This document shows positions 34,382-38,933 of a DNA stretch of 39,054 nt, in pieces. Each line of letters begins with the position of its first letter. Within the stretch, counting starts at the first letter, position 1. Both the position numbers and the translations under genes were made by a program. The notes beneath the pieces were generated by a model. That model saw only the letters and a list, made by a program, of their open reading frames with translations, was not told where the DNA came from and did no database searches. The DNA is from a virus. The stretch lies in the IMG/VR virus record IMGVR_UViG_3300046170_000158, positions 1-39,054 of that record; one strand, written 5' to 3'.

Positions 34382-34486
34382 TTAGTATCTTTTTTTAACT
34401 TTCTTATTTATTTTTTTTGCGTATTTTTTTGCAGCACTTTTTCCCTTTTTGCTGTAAGCAAACTTCTTTTTTCCTACCATTGGCAT
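34382..34486 (-). CDS. Conserved MPMV-type basic microprotein (34 aa)
   Basis: ATG 34486, after AAAGGACACAAC, reads MPMVGKKKFAYSKKGKSAAK, then KYAKKINKKVKKRY, to TAA at 34382-34384. Microproteins beginning M-P-M-V-x-x-K-K-x-x-Y and continuing as Lys/Ala repeats are widespread in phages next to structural genes. Half of the residues are Lys or Arg, so a DNA or RNA binding role is plausible but unproven. Confidence 0.7.
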   Translation of the reverse strand: MPMVGKKKFAYSKKGKSAAKKYAKKINKKVKKRY

Positions 34487-34562
34487 TGTTGTGTCCTTTG
34501 TTTAGTTGTTCTATTAAGTTTTCAAACGATTCGATAATTTTATCGAACCATTTTTGTAACAT
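34404..34562 (-). CDS. Doubtful ORF overlapping the MPMV microprotein (52 aa)
   Basis: ATG 34562 immediately follows the stop of the membrane microprotein upstream and reads MLQKWFDKIIESFENLIEQL, an amphipathic helix, before running through the MPMV gene in another frame to TAA at 34404-34406. It has no ribosome site of its own and could only be read by coupling. Its second half is low-complexity Lys/Cys shadow sequence. The N-terminal helix makes it worth keeping as a possibility. Confidence 0.25.
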   Translation of the reverse strand: MLQKWFDKIIESFENLIEQLNKGHNNANGRKKEVCLQQKGKKCCKKIRKKNK

Positions 34563-34563
34563 A

Positions 34564-34653
34564 TTATATAATTACAGCTATAACAAGTACAACTGCCACA
34601 GCGATTACTGCTTTTTTATGGTCTTTCCAATAATGTTCAAGCATATGTTTCAT
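34564..34653 (-). CDS. Single-pass membrane microprotein (29 aa)
   Basis: ATG 34653 follows a clear GGAGA site and reads MKHMLEHYWKDHKKAVIAVA, then VVLVIAVII, to TAA at 34564-34566. A basic, His/Trp-rich head precedes a perfect 16-residue membrane helix. Similar H-W/Y-x-x-x-K-D-H-K-K microproteins occur near packaging genes in marine phages. It may be a small membrane effector; function unknown. Confidence 0.6.
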   Translation of the reverse strand: MKHMLEHYWKDHKKAVIAVAVVLVIAVII

Positions 34654-34662
34654 ATATTCTCC

Positions 34663-34902
34663 TTATCTTTGTAATAACCCCTGCATCCTAATATCTCGTT
34701 GAGATGCCATTCGGTTATTTGGTTGTCCTCTACCCATTTGGGCCATTTGAGGATTATTTTGAGGCATTTGATCTTGTAACAAACCCCTCTGTCTCTCGAC
34801 TTCAGGCATAAGCTTAGCTTTAATTATAACCTGTAGTTCTTGAGCCTCATCTTTTGACAAGTTCATTATATCGTCTGCTAGTTTTTCTAGTCTATTAGCC
34901 AT
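34663..34902 (-). CDS. Unknown small helical protein with Gln/Met-rich tail (79 aa)
   Basis: ATG 34902 opens MANRLEKLADDIMNLSKDEA, with helical 'QELQVIIKAKLMPEVERQ', then a Gln/Asn/Met/Pro-rich C-terminus (QDQMPQNNPQMAQMGRGQPN). The low-complexity tail resembles that of virion linkers. It is in the late unit with its start coupled to the gene before (TAATG). No family recognised. Confidence 0.55.
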   Translation of the reverse strand: MANRLEKLADDIMNLSKDEAQELQVIIKAKLMPEVERQRGLLQDQMPQNNPQMAQMGRGQPNNRMASQRDIRMQGLLQR

Positions 34903-35306
34903 TAAATATATCCTGCTCTTTTCAAAGCTTTATAATTAGGATCTGATTTTTTTAATTTTATAGATTTGTCTCCTGAAGCTCCTATAGCTATACCAACACC
35001 TGCTCCTGTTGTTATAGGATATTTCATTACTGTATTAGGTATTTTTTTAGCTACTTTTCTAAGTCCTCTACCTTCTACACGTGCATCTCTTGCAAAGGTT
35101 TTAAAAAAACTACCTTTATATTGTGTAGCTAATTCTTTTTGTCCTTTGAAAATTTTTGCTGCTTTTCCTTTTATTGAAGAAGCTTTTGCTTTACCTTGTG
35201 CAAACTTTGATTTTGTTACATTTTTAGCTTTGCCAAAAACGTCTTTAGCTTTAGACATTCTGTGTTTTAGAAATATCGATGCTGCTTGTCCTGTTTTAAA
35301 TAACAT
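34902..35306 (-). CDS. Basic protein with hydrophobic glycine-rich C-terminal segment (134 aa)
   Basis: ATG 35306 follows AAAGGAG. The body is Lys/Ala/Gly-rich (KHRMSKAKDVFGKAKNVTKS, KAKASSIKGKAAKIFKGQ), followed by 'PITTGAGVGIAIGASGDKSI'. The C-terminus 'DPNYKALKRAGYI' is distinctive. It could be a virion-packaged DNA-binding or membrane-active protein. No known family. Part of a block of four similar basic proteins at the head of the late unit. Confidence 0.55.
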   Translation of the reverse strand: MLFKTGQAASIFLKHRMSKAKDVFGKAKNVTKSKFAQGKAKASSIKGKAAKIFKGQKELATQYKGSFFKTFARDARVEGRGLRKVAKKIPNTVMKYPITTGAGVGIAIGASGDKSIKLKKSDPNYKALKRAGYI

Positions 35307-35308
35307 TA

Positions 35309-35512
35309 TTATGTCTCCTTTTTTGTGTTTCCTGCTAGATAACCAGCACCTACGAATAAAGCTTTAGGTGCAGCTATTGTAGCTACTATTCCAGCTTTTT
35401 GAAGCTTAGAAGCTTTTTTCCAGTTTCTGCCGATTTGTACCATAGGATCTTTTCCTTTACGTAGCATTTTTCTACGTTTAGCAAATTTTAATCCTAATTT
35501 TCCGTATATCAT
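35309..35512 (-). CDS. Basic small protein with membrane-like segment (67 aa)
   Basis: ATG 35512 reads MIYGKLGLKFAKRRKMLRKG, with 'NWKKASKLQKAGIVATIAAP' and 'KALFVGAGYLAGNTKKET'. A strongly basic N-terminus precedes a moderately hydrophobic Ala/Gly region. It is coupled to the microprotein upstream by an ATGA overlap, and two bases separate it from the next gene. Function unknown. Confidence 0.55.
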   Translation of the reverse strand: MIYGKLGLKFAKRRKMLRKGKDPMVQIGRNWKKASKLQKAGIVATIAAPKALFVGAGYLAGNTKKET

Positions 35513-35643
35513 CTTCCTTGTCCTCTATATCGTTTTTTGTTTGGAACCCTCTTAGAACGGCTCTTTGCGTGTCTGAGGGGTCTTTTTTTAGGGGTTGTCT
35601 TATGATAGTTATTAACTCCATATAACCCCTTCTTCTTAGCCAT
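35509..35643 (-). CDS. Conserved basic KKKGLY-type microprotein (44 aa)
   Basis: ATG 35643 overlaps the previous stop (TAATG) and reads MAKKKGLYGVNNYHKTTPKK, then RPLRHAKSRSKRVPNKKRYR and GQGR, to TGA at 35509-35511. The K-R-P-x-R-H-A-K-S...K-x-Y-R-G-Q-G-R pattern is a recurrent marine phage microprotein. It shares its KKKGLY N-terminus with the microprotein at 8997-9149. Nucleic-acid binding is likely from charge. Confidence 0.7.
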   Translation of the reverse strand: MAKKKGLYGVNNYHKTTPKKRPLRHAKSRSKRVPNKKRYRGQGR

Positions 35644-35921
35644 TAGTCATTTAGGATGTCATTAATAAATGACGTAGCTAAAACACCACTTGTAACTTTA
35701 CGTCTCGTTGGTGTTCCTAATGTGGCTTCGTAAGCTTTACTATAGCCTTTTGCTGTTTTTATACTTGCTCCTTCTATAACCTTTTTTGCTTTAACATTAG
35801 TTATATTAGGTTTCATAGAAGCAGGTATTTTGCTTTTACCAGCATCTATTATTTTTTTGACATTTGACGGACGCAGACTTTTTGCGATGCCATAGCCAAA
35901 TCTTGCTAGTGATGCGTACAT
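35643..35921 (-). CDS. First gene of the late leftward unit, basic protein (92 aa)
   Basis: ATG 35921 follows GGAG and opens MYASLARFGYGIAKSLRPSN. The product is Lys/Ala/Ser-rich and helical, ending 'RRKVTSGVLATSFINDILND'. No motif identifies it. Being promoter-proximal in the late unit, ahead of the terminase, it is probably made in quantity. A DNA-associated or virion role is possible. Confidence 0.55.
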   Translation of the reverse strand: MYASLARFGYGIAKSLRPSNVKKIIDAGKSKIPASMKPNITNVKAKKVIEGASIKTAKGYSKAYEATLGTPTRRKVTSGVLATSFINDILND

Positions 35922-36033
35922 GTGTACTCCTGTTATTGTTGTTTATAATGATTCTAAGGTATAAAACCCCCCTAGTCCTAGAGCTGTTACTAACCTCCCT
36001 ATATATAATTACTTACATCACGACATTTCGCTT

Positions 36034-36052
36034 GGGGTTGTTTTAAAACCCC
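36034..36052. terminator. GGGGTT/AACCCC hairpin in the late leader
   Basis: GGGGTT (36034-36039) and AACCCC (36047-36052) form a 6-bp stem around GTTTTAA. On the plus strand it is followed by TTGTTT. It may act as an attenuator in the late leader or block stray rightward transcription. Confidence 0.4.
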
Positions 36053-36113
36053 TTGTTTACACACACACAGAAACTCGCTGTTGCTCGTTACTCTTGTGTT
36101 TGTTTATTTCTAC

Positions 36114-36139
36114 CTGAGCTTTGACAGTTGTCAGCTCAG
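36114..36139. promoter_or_regulatory. Inverted repeat, possible operator
   Basis: CTGAGCT (36114-36120) is matched by AGCTCAG (36133-36139), with an inner GACA/TGTC pair. A perfect TTGACA (36121-36126) lies within it, but no -10 box follows at the right distance. The outer GAGCT/AGCTC arms recur in the repeat at 36189-36215. Confidence 0.45.
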
Positions 36140-36167
36140 AAGAAAATGTATGTATTTATATATAAGA

Positions 36168-36173
36168 ATTATA
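36168..36173 (-). promoter_or_regulatory. Perfect -10 box facing the late genes
   Basis: TATAAT is present on the minus strand with no good -35 at 16-18 bases; the 36189-36215 inverted repeat lies just upstream. This is the layout of an activator-dependent promoter for the late unit. Confidence 0.35.
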
Positions 36174-36188
36174 GTTACATTCGTCTAC

Positions 36189-36215
36189 GAGCTATGTTCA
36201 AAAGTGAACAAGCTC
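36189..36215. promoter_or_regulatory. Inverted repeat, possible activator or repressor site
   Basis: GAGCT (36189-36193), GTTCA (36196-36200), TGAAC (36205-36209) and AGCTC (36211-36215) form a near-symmetrical 27-base site. It lies 16 bases upstream of the minus-strand TATAAT, at the position expected for regulator binding. The XRE protein (38333) and the HTH protein (4038) are candidate ligands. Confidence 0.45.
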
Positions 36216-36276
36216 TCGACTGAGTTTGTTTATGGATAAAGATATTTGGCAGTTAAGGTACTCTGACCTACAAATC

Positions 36277-36319
36277 ATTGATACCTTGATTGTCGGATAT
36301 GATTAATCCACTTATCAAT
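36277..36319 (+). promoter_or_regulatory. Stem-loop in the early leader
   Basis: ATTGATA (36277-36283) and TATCAAT (36313-36319) form a perfect 7-bp repeat around 29 bases that hold a smaller GGAT/ATCC pair. The stem ends about ten bases before the RBS of the first early gene. It may shape translation or stability of the early mRNA. Confidence 0.35.
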
Positions 36320-36342
36320 ACTAACTAAAGGGAGAATCTGAA

Positions 36343-36513
36343 ATGAATAAGGTACATGGAAAGAAGCCTAATCAGCTAGTTTTAGACTATAAGATCAGTC
36401 ATCTAGATATAATTCCTACACCTAGTAAGCTAACAGTAGATCAGGTGTTTAAGAAGTATATACGTAGATATAACACATATGCAAAGAAAGGAGTTATACA
36501 ATGGAGATACTAA
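36343..36513 (+). CDS. First early gene, unknown basic protein (56 aa)
   Basis: ATG 36343 follows AGGGAGA and reads MNKVHGKKPNQLVLDYKISH, then LDIIPTPSKLTVDQVFKKYI and RRYNTYAKKG to TAA at 36511-36513. It is basic with one amphipathic helix. As the promoter-proximal early gene it is a good candidate host-takeover protein, but no family is recognised. It overlaps the next start by 13 bases. Confidence 0.6.
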   Translation: MNKVHGKKPNQLVLDYKISHLDIIPTPSKLTVDQVFKKYIRRYNTYAKKGVIQWRY

Positions 36514-36644
36514 TAGGTATTGTTCTAGTTCTTTTAGCATTTAAACTAATTGCTGAATTAGCTGGGTTTTTTATAGGTATGTTCGTAGGAGCTAAGATAG
36601 CTAAGATGGACATATTCAATGAAGATAAAGACAAGGACAAGTAG
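36501..36644 (+). CDS. Membrane microprotein (47 aa)
   Basis: ATG 36501 follows AAAGGAG inside the previous gene and reads MEILIGIVLVLLAFKLIAEL, then AGFFIGMFVGAKIAKM, with an acidic/Lys-alternating tail (EDKDKDK). The first 33 residues are hydrophobic, one long or two short membrane helices. It is the first of four consecutive small membrane proteins. Confidence 0.6.
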   Translation: MEILIGIVLVLLAFKLIAELAGFFIGMFVGAKIAKMDIFNEDKDKDK

Positions 36645-36645
36645 T

Positions 36646-36699
36646 ATGAGGATATACATGCTATTTGTTCTAGTCATGATTGTAATAATAATAATATAG
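36646..36699 (+). CDS. Possible membrane micropeptide (17 aa)
   Basis: ATG 36646 reads MRIYMLFVLVMIVIIII before TAG at 36697-36699. It begins one base after the previous stop, with AAGGA ten bases upstream. A 17-residue all-hydrophobic peptide is at the limit of what can be called. Its tight spacing among similar genes is the reason to list it. Confidence 0.35.
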   Translation: MRIYMLFVLVMIVIIII

Positions 36700-36707
36700 G
36701 AGGATAT

Positions 36708-36794
36708 ATGATGTACTGTTCACTATTTATAATAGGAATGACAGTAATAGGATACCTTGCGTATTTAGGTATGAAAGCGACAGGTGCGTTGTGA
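36708..36794 (+). CDS. Membrane microprotein (28 aa)
   Basis: AGGAGG lies four bases before ATG 36708, the best ribosome site of the cluster. It reads MMYCSLFIIGMTVIGYLAYL, then GMKATGAL, and ends at TGA 36792-36794, overlapping the next GTG start. It is a single membrane helix with one cysteine. Function unknown. Confidence 0.55.
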   Translation: MMYCSLFIIGMTVIGYLAYLGMKATGAL

Positions 36795-36964
36795 GTATGG
36801 TAATGACAGCAATAGGTTTACTACTTGTTGTTGTGTCCGTAGAAATGCATCCTGATTTAATATCAATGGAATTGGCGATGATGATGTCAATTATCGGAGT
36901 GATACTTGTGTATACTCCACTAATCAACGAAAGGAAACACGATGACGACAGAGACAGATACTAA
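36791..36964 (+). CDS. Two-helix membrane microprotein (57 aa)
   Basis: GTG 36791 (or ATG 36797 in frame) gives a product with two membrane helices, 'AIGLLLVVVSV' and 'MSIIGVILVYTPLI', joined by a Met-rich loop. It ends in a charged tail rich in Lys, Arg and Asp. It overlaps both neighbours. It could be a holin-like or envelope-modifying early protein; nothing in the sequence decides. Confidence 0.55.
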   Translation: MSMVMTAIGLLLVVVSVEMHPDLISMELAMMMSIIGVILVYTPLINERKHDDDRDRY

Positions 36965-37133
36965 GCAGAAGATCTACAATAATGGTAAGACTTATGCTCA
37001 GAACATTTCAGATGGTACGTTTATACCAGTTAAACATATTCAGAATCATAAAGAAGTTATGACTGAAGTTGCTGAAATGAAAGCAATGATGTCAAATATT
37101 GCCCAAGAATTGGCAAGTTTGAAAGATAAGTAA
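36942..37133 (+). CDS. Unknown small early protein (63 aa)
   Basis: ATG 36942 follows AAAGGA and reads MTTETDTKQKIYNNGKTYAQ, then NISDGTFIPVKHIQNHKE, with a C-terminal leucine/methionine helix (EMKAMMSNIAQELASLKDK). It overlaps the previous membrane gene by 23 bases. It looks like a small soluble protein with a terminal coiled coil. No family known. A strong hairpin follows its stop. Confidence 0.6.
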   Translation: MTTETDTKQKIYNNGKTYAQNISDGTFIPVKHIQNHKEVMTEVAEMKAMMSNIAQELASLKDK

Positions 37134-37140
37134 ATAGTTA

Positions 37141-37172
37141 GGACTATCCCCACTTCAATGTGGGGTTAGCCC
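37141..37172 (+). terminator. GC-rich hairpin after the first early genes
   Basis: CCCCAC (37148-37153) and GTGGGG (37160-37165) form a perfect stem around TTCAAT. CTA/TAG and GG/CC extend it outward to 11 pairs with two single mismatches. It follows the stop at 37133 and is not followed by a U-run, like the other intergenic hairpins. Confidence 0.6.
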
Positions 37173-37323
37173 ACAAGAATTAAATAAAACGACTGGCGTT
37201 TCAAATGCTACGCTCTAGCGAGTCATGTAGAAATGCATCAATGAGGCCAGTACGATACTTCCTAGAAGGTTGTAAAGCGCTAGTGCAACTGAGTTCTAGG
37301 GAGGGTAATTAAAAAGGAGATTT
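37173..37323 (+). ncRNA. Structured leader or small RNA upstream of the 37324 gene
   Basis: The 151-base gap has no reading frame but nested inverted repeats. ACTGGC (37192-37197) pairs with GCCAGT (37246-37251). CCTAGAA (37261-37267) pairs with TTCTAGG (37294-37300), with GGTTG/CAACT inside and the palindrome AGCGCT near the loop. The second hairpin ends 13 bases before the AAGGAG site of the next gene. A riboswitch-like leader, an excised small RNA or a protein-binding site are all possible; no known family is matched. Confidence 0.45.
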
Positions 37324-37500
37324 ATGAAAAAATTAAGACAACTTAAAAAGATGTTGAGTGATGCACACACAGAAATTAGAAGCAGTAAGAAGAAAACATT
37401 ACCAGCTTTTGGTGTAGAAATGTATTTATTAAATTGCATTATTCAATGTAATGCTGCTTTAAATGAGAAAGTAGAAACTAAAAATGATGGAACACAGTAG
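37324..37500 (+). CDS. Unknown small early protein (58 aa)
   Basis: ATG 37324 follows AAGGAGATTT and reads MKKLRQLKKMLSDAHTEIRS, then SKKKTLPAFGVEMYLLNCII and an acidic tail to TAG at 37498-37500. It is basic at the N-terminus, with two cysteines in a hydrophobic helix. It follows the structured leader and may be regulated by it. Function unknown. Confidence 0.6.
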   Translation: MKKLRQLKKMLSDAHTEIRSSKKKTLPAFGVEMYLLNCIIQCNAALNEKVETKNDGTQ

Positions 37501-37804
37501 AGTAATATTCAAGAACAGACTACGTGGTAGGAAGATAAGTCTTAAGAGAGGATTAGAGATTATCTACAAGTTACCATTTACAGGATTTATACGTAACGAT
37601 AAATTTTGGTGGTGGCGAAACAATATTGACTGGATTAAATATTTACCAATAGAGTATCCAAGTCAAGGTATGCTTATGGTTGTTAGGTTAAACGTAGATA
37701 GTAAAGATCCTAACACTATTAGAGTAGTTACCACCGGTGGTTTCAGTAAGCGAAAGCCACAGGTGCTTAAGAAAATATATGGAAAAACTAACAAGGAGGA
37801 ATAA
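37484..37804 (+). CDS. Unknown basic protein (106 aa)
   Basis: Two adjacent ATGs (37484, 37487) overlap the previous gene by 17 bases; the ribosome site is weak (GAGAAAG). The product MMEHSRVIFKNRLRGRKISL contains 'GFIRNDKFWWWRNNIDWIKY', with five tryptophans in a short aromatic basic stretch, and a C-terminus ending 'KIYGKTNKEE'. The aromatic, basic centre could bind nucleic acid or membrane. No family known. Its stop overlaps the next ATG. Confidence 0.55.
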   Translation: MMEHSRVIFKNRLRGRKISLKRGLEIIYKLPFTGFIRNDKFWWWRNNIDWIKYLPIEYPSQGMLMVVRLNVDSKDPNTIRVVTTGGFSKRKPQVLKKIYGKTNKEE

Positions 37805-38325
37805 TGGGATTTGACTTATATGGTGAATCACCAAAGAACAAGAACGGAGAATACTTTAGAAACAACGTATGGTGGTGGAGACCACTATGGCAATATGTTG
37901 CTGTAGAGTGTTCAGATATATTAACTGATAAAGATGTACAAGCTGGTGAGTTTAACGACTGTTATTTAATTAATGATAGTAAAGCTAAACAAATAGCTGA
38001 TAGATTATTAAGTTTATGCAAAGATGGTAAACCACAAGCTATACAAGATAAATATAAAGAAGATAGTAAGCCTCAAATAAAGTTTAATGAAATGTGTGAT
38101 AAGGCAGCTAAATATTTATACGACAATATAGTTGATAAACAGGATGGTAAGATCACTTGTCCAGGAGATATGAAAGAACATGATCCTGACAATTACGAAA
38201 GATGGTCTCAATTAGCTTCAATGGGTAAGATACAGTTTATACAAACTAATTATCCCTTTGATGCAAATAATGTAAAAGAGTTCGCTGAGTTTTGTAAAGA
38301 CTCAGGTGGATTCACAATTGGATAG
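37804..38325 (+). CDS. Conserved phage protein 'MGFDLYG...NNVWWWRPLW' (173 aa)
   Basis: ATG 37804 follows GGAGG. The start MGFDLYGESPKNKNGEYFRN, then 'NVWWWRPLWQYVAVECSDIL', and the end 'YPFDANNVKEFAEFCKDSGG' plus 'FTIG' are the two conserved blocks of a widely spread phage family that appears in many host groups. Some members carry CxxC zinc pairs in the middle; this one does not, so the central insert has lost or never had the zinc unit. Function unknown. Confidence 0.75.
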   Translation: MGFDLYGESPKNKNGEYFRNNVWWWRPLWQYVAVECSDILTDKDVQAGEFNDCYLINDSKAKQIADRLLSLCKDGKPQAIQDKYKEDSKPQIKFNEMCDKAAKYLYDNIVDKQDGKITCPGDMKEHDPDNYERWSQLASMGKIQFIQTNYPFDANNVKEFAEFCKDSGGFTIG

Positions 38326-38332
38326 AAAGGAT

Positions 38333-38722
38333 ATGATGTCAAAAAGAGGTAGTAGAAAACCAACTAATATAGCAATACATAGAGAACTATCTAAACATTT
38401 ATTGTTGAATAGAGTAAGATCAGGACTTACACAAGAACAATGTGCTGAGTTACTAGATGTAACTTTTCAACAATATCAGAAATGGGAAAAAGGTGTAAAT
38501 AGAATATTTGCTGAACAGTTAATAGAACTGTGTAGTAAAGCTAAGTGGAACATTGAAACATTTACATCACCTGCTGAAGAAGTTCTGTATATGTATAGAG
38601 AATCATTACGTGAGCTAGAATATTCTGACAATATGCTGAGTGAAAAGATTGCATTTATCAGAAGGAAGTTCCAAGTGCTAGATGATTTAATGCCATCTAC
38701 CACGTTGGCAGAAAGGGAATAA
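38333..38722 (+). CDS. XRE/Cro-type HTH regulator
   Basis: I start at ATG 38333/38336 because GAAAGGA precedes it. The product has 'NRVRSGLTQEQCAELLDVTF' followed by 'QQYQKWEKGVNRIFAEQLIE', a textbook XRE helix-turn-helix (about residues 24-72). A helical C-terminal half follows (EEVLYMYRESLRELEYSDNM). It should bind DNA as a dimer. The inverted repeats at 36114-36215 are candidate operators. It is encoded within the early unit, so it may shut that unit down or repress host genes. There is no integrase, so lysogeny control is unlikely. Confidence 0.8.
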   Translation: MMSKRGSRKPTNIAIHRELSKHLLLNRVRSGLTQEQCAELLDVTFQQYQKWEKGVNRIFAEQLIELCSKAKWNIETFTSPAEEVLYMYRESLRELEYSDNMLSEKIAFIRRKFQVLDDLMPSTTLAERE

Positions 38723-38836
38723 TGAACGCAATGTTAAATATTGTAAAATTTGTAGGTTTTACACTTGGCTCAGTAGTCATACGTAAAACTTACAACTGGC
38801 TAACCTGAAGATGTAGATCCTGAGCCAGGAACCTAA
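38722..38836 (+). CDS. Single-helix membrane microprotein with acidic tail (about 37 aa), frameshifted
   Basis: ATG 38722 overlaps the regulator stop and reads MNAMLNIVKFVGFTLGSVVI, then RKTYNWLT, where a TGA ends it. Removing one T at 38806 continues as 'EDVDPEPGT' to TAA at 38834-38836, giving an acidic Pro-rich tail that suits a small membrane protein. The short version (38722-38808) is the literal reading. Function unknown. Confidence 0.45.
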
Positions 38837-38933
38837 AGAGTTCGCAAAGGAGCTACGTGAAACTGAGATAAAATATAAACGATTAAGGAGGAAATATGAA
38901 TCGTATCGCAAAAGCAACAAGTACATTACTTAA
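38820..38933 (+). CDS. Possible small charged protein lacking a standard start
   Basis: The frame 38817-38933 reads 'QEPKEFAKELRETEIKYKRL' and 'RRKYESYRKSNKYIT', a strongly protein-like charged helix, but has no ATG, GTG or TTG after its upstream TAG at 38814. Either CTG 38820 is used, or an indel close to the broken gene at 38806 hides the start. It overlaps the next ATG by 38 bases. Composition resembles small phage coiled-coil proteins. Confidence 0.35.
   Translation: MSQEPKEFAKELRETEIKYKRLRRKYESYRKSNKYIT

Larger units (their letters stand above)
35922..36342. promoter_or_regulatory. Divergent control region between late and early units
   Basis: No gene fills these 421 bases. They hold inverted repeats, AT-rich promoter-like sequence, a GC hairpin in the late leader and a stem-loop in the early leader. 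Late genes leave it leftward and early genes rightward, so both promoters and their operators should lie here. A replication origin is also possible given the AT-rich palindromic character, though no iterons are seen. Confidence 0.6.

Noticed and set aside
36121-36149. Rightward promoter using the perfect TTGACA at 36121.
   Set aside because: At 15-19 bases downstream there is no sequence resembling TATAAT; the hexamer is more likely part of the inverted repeat.
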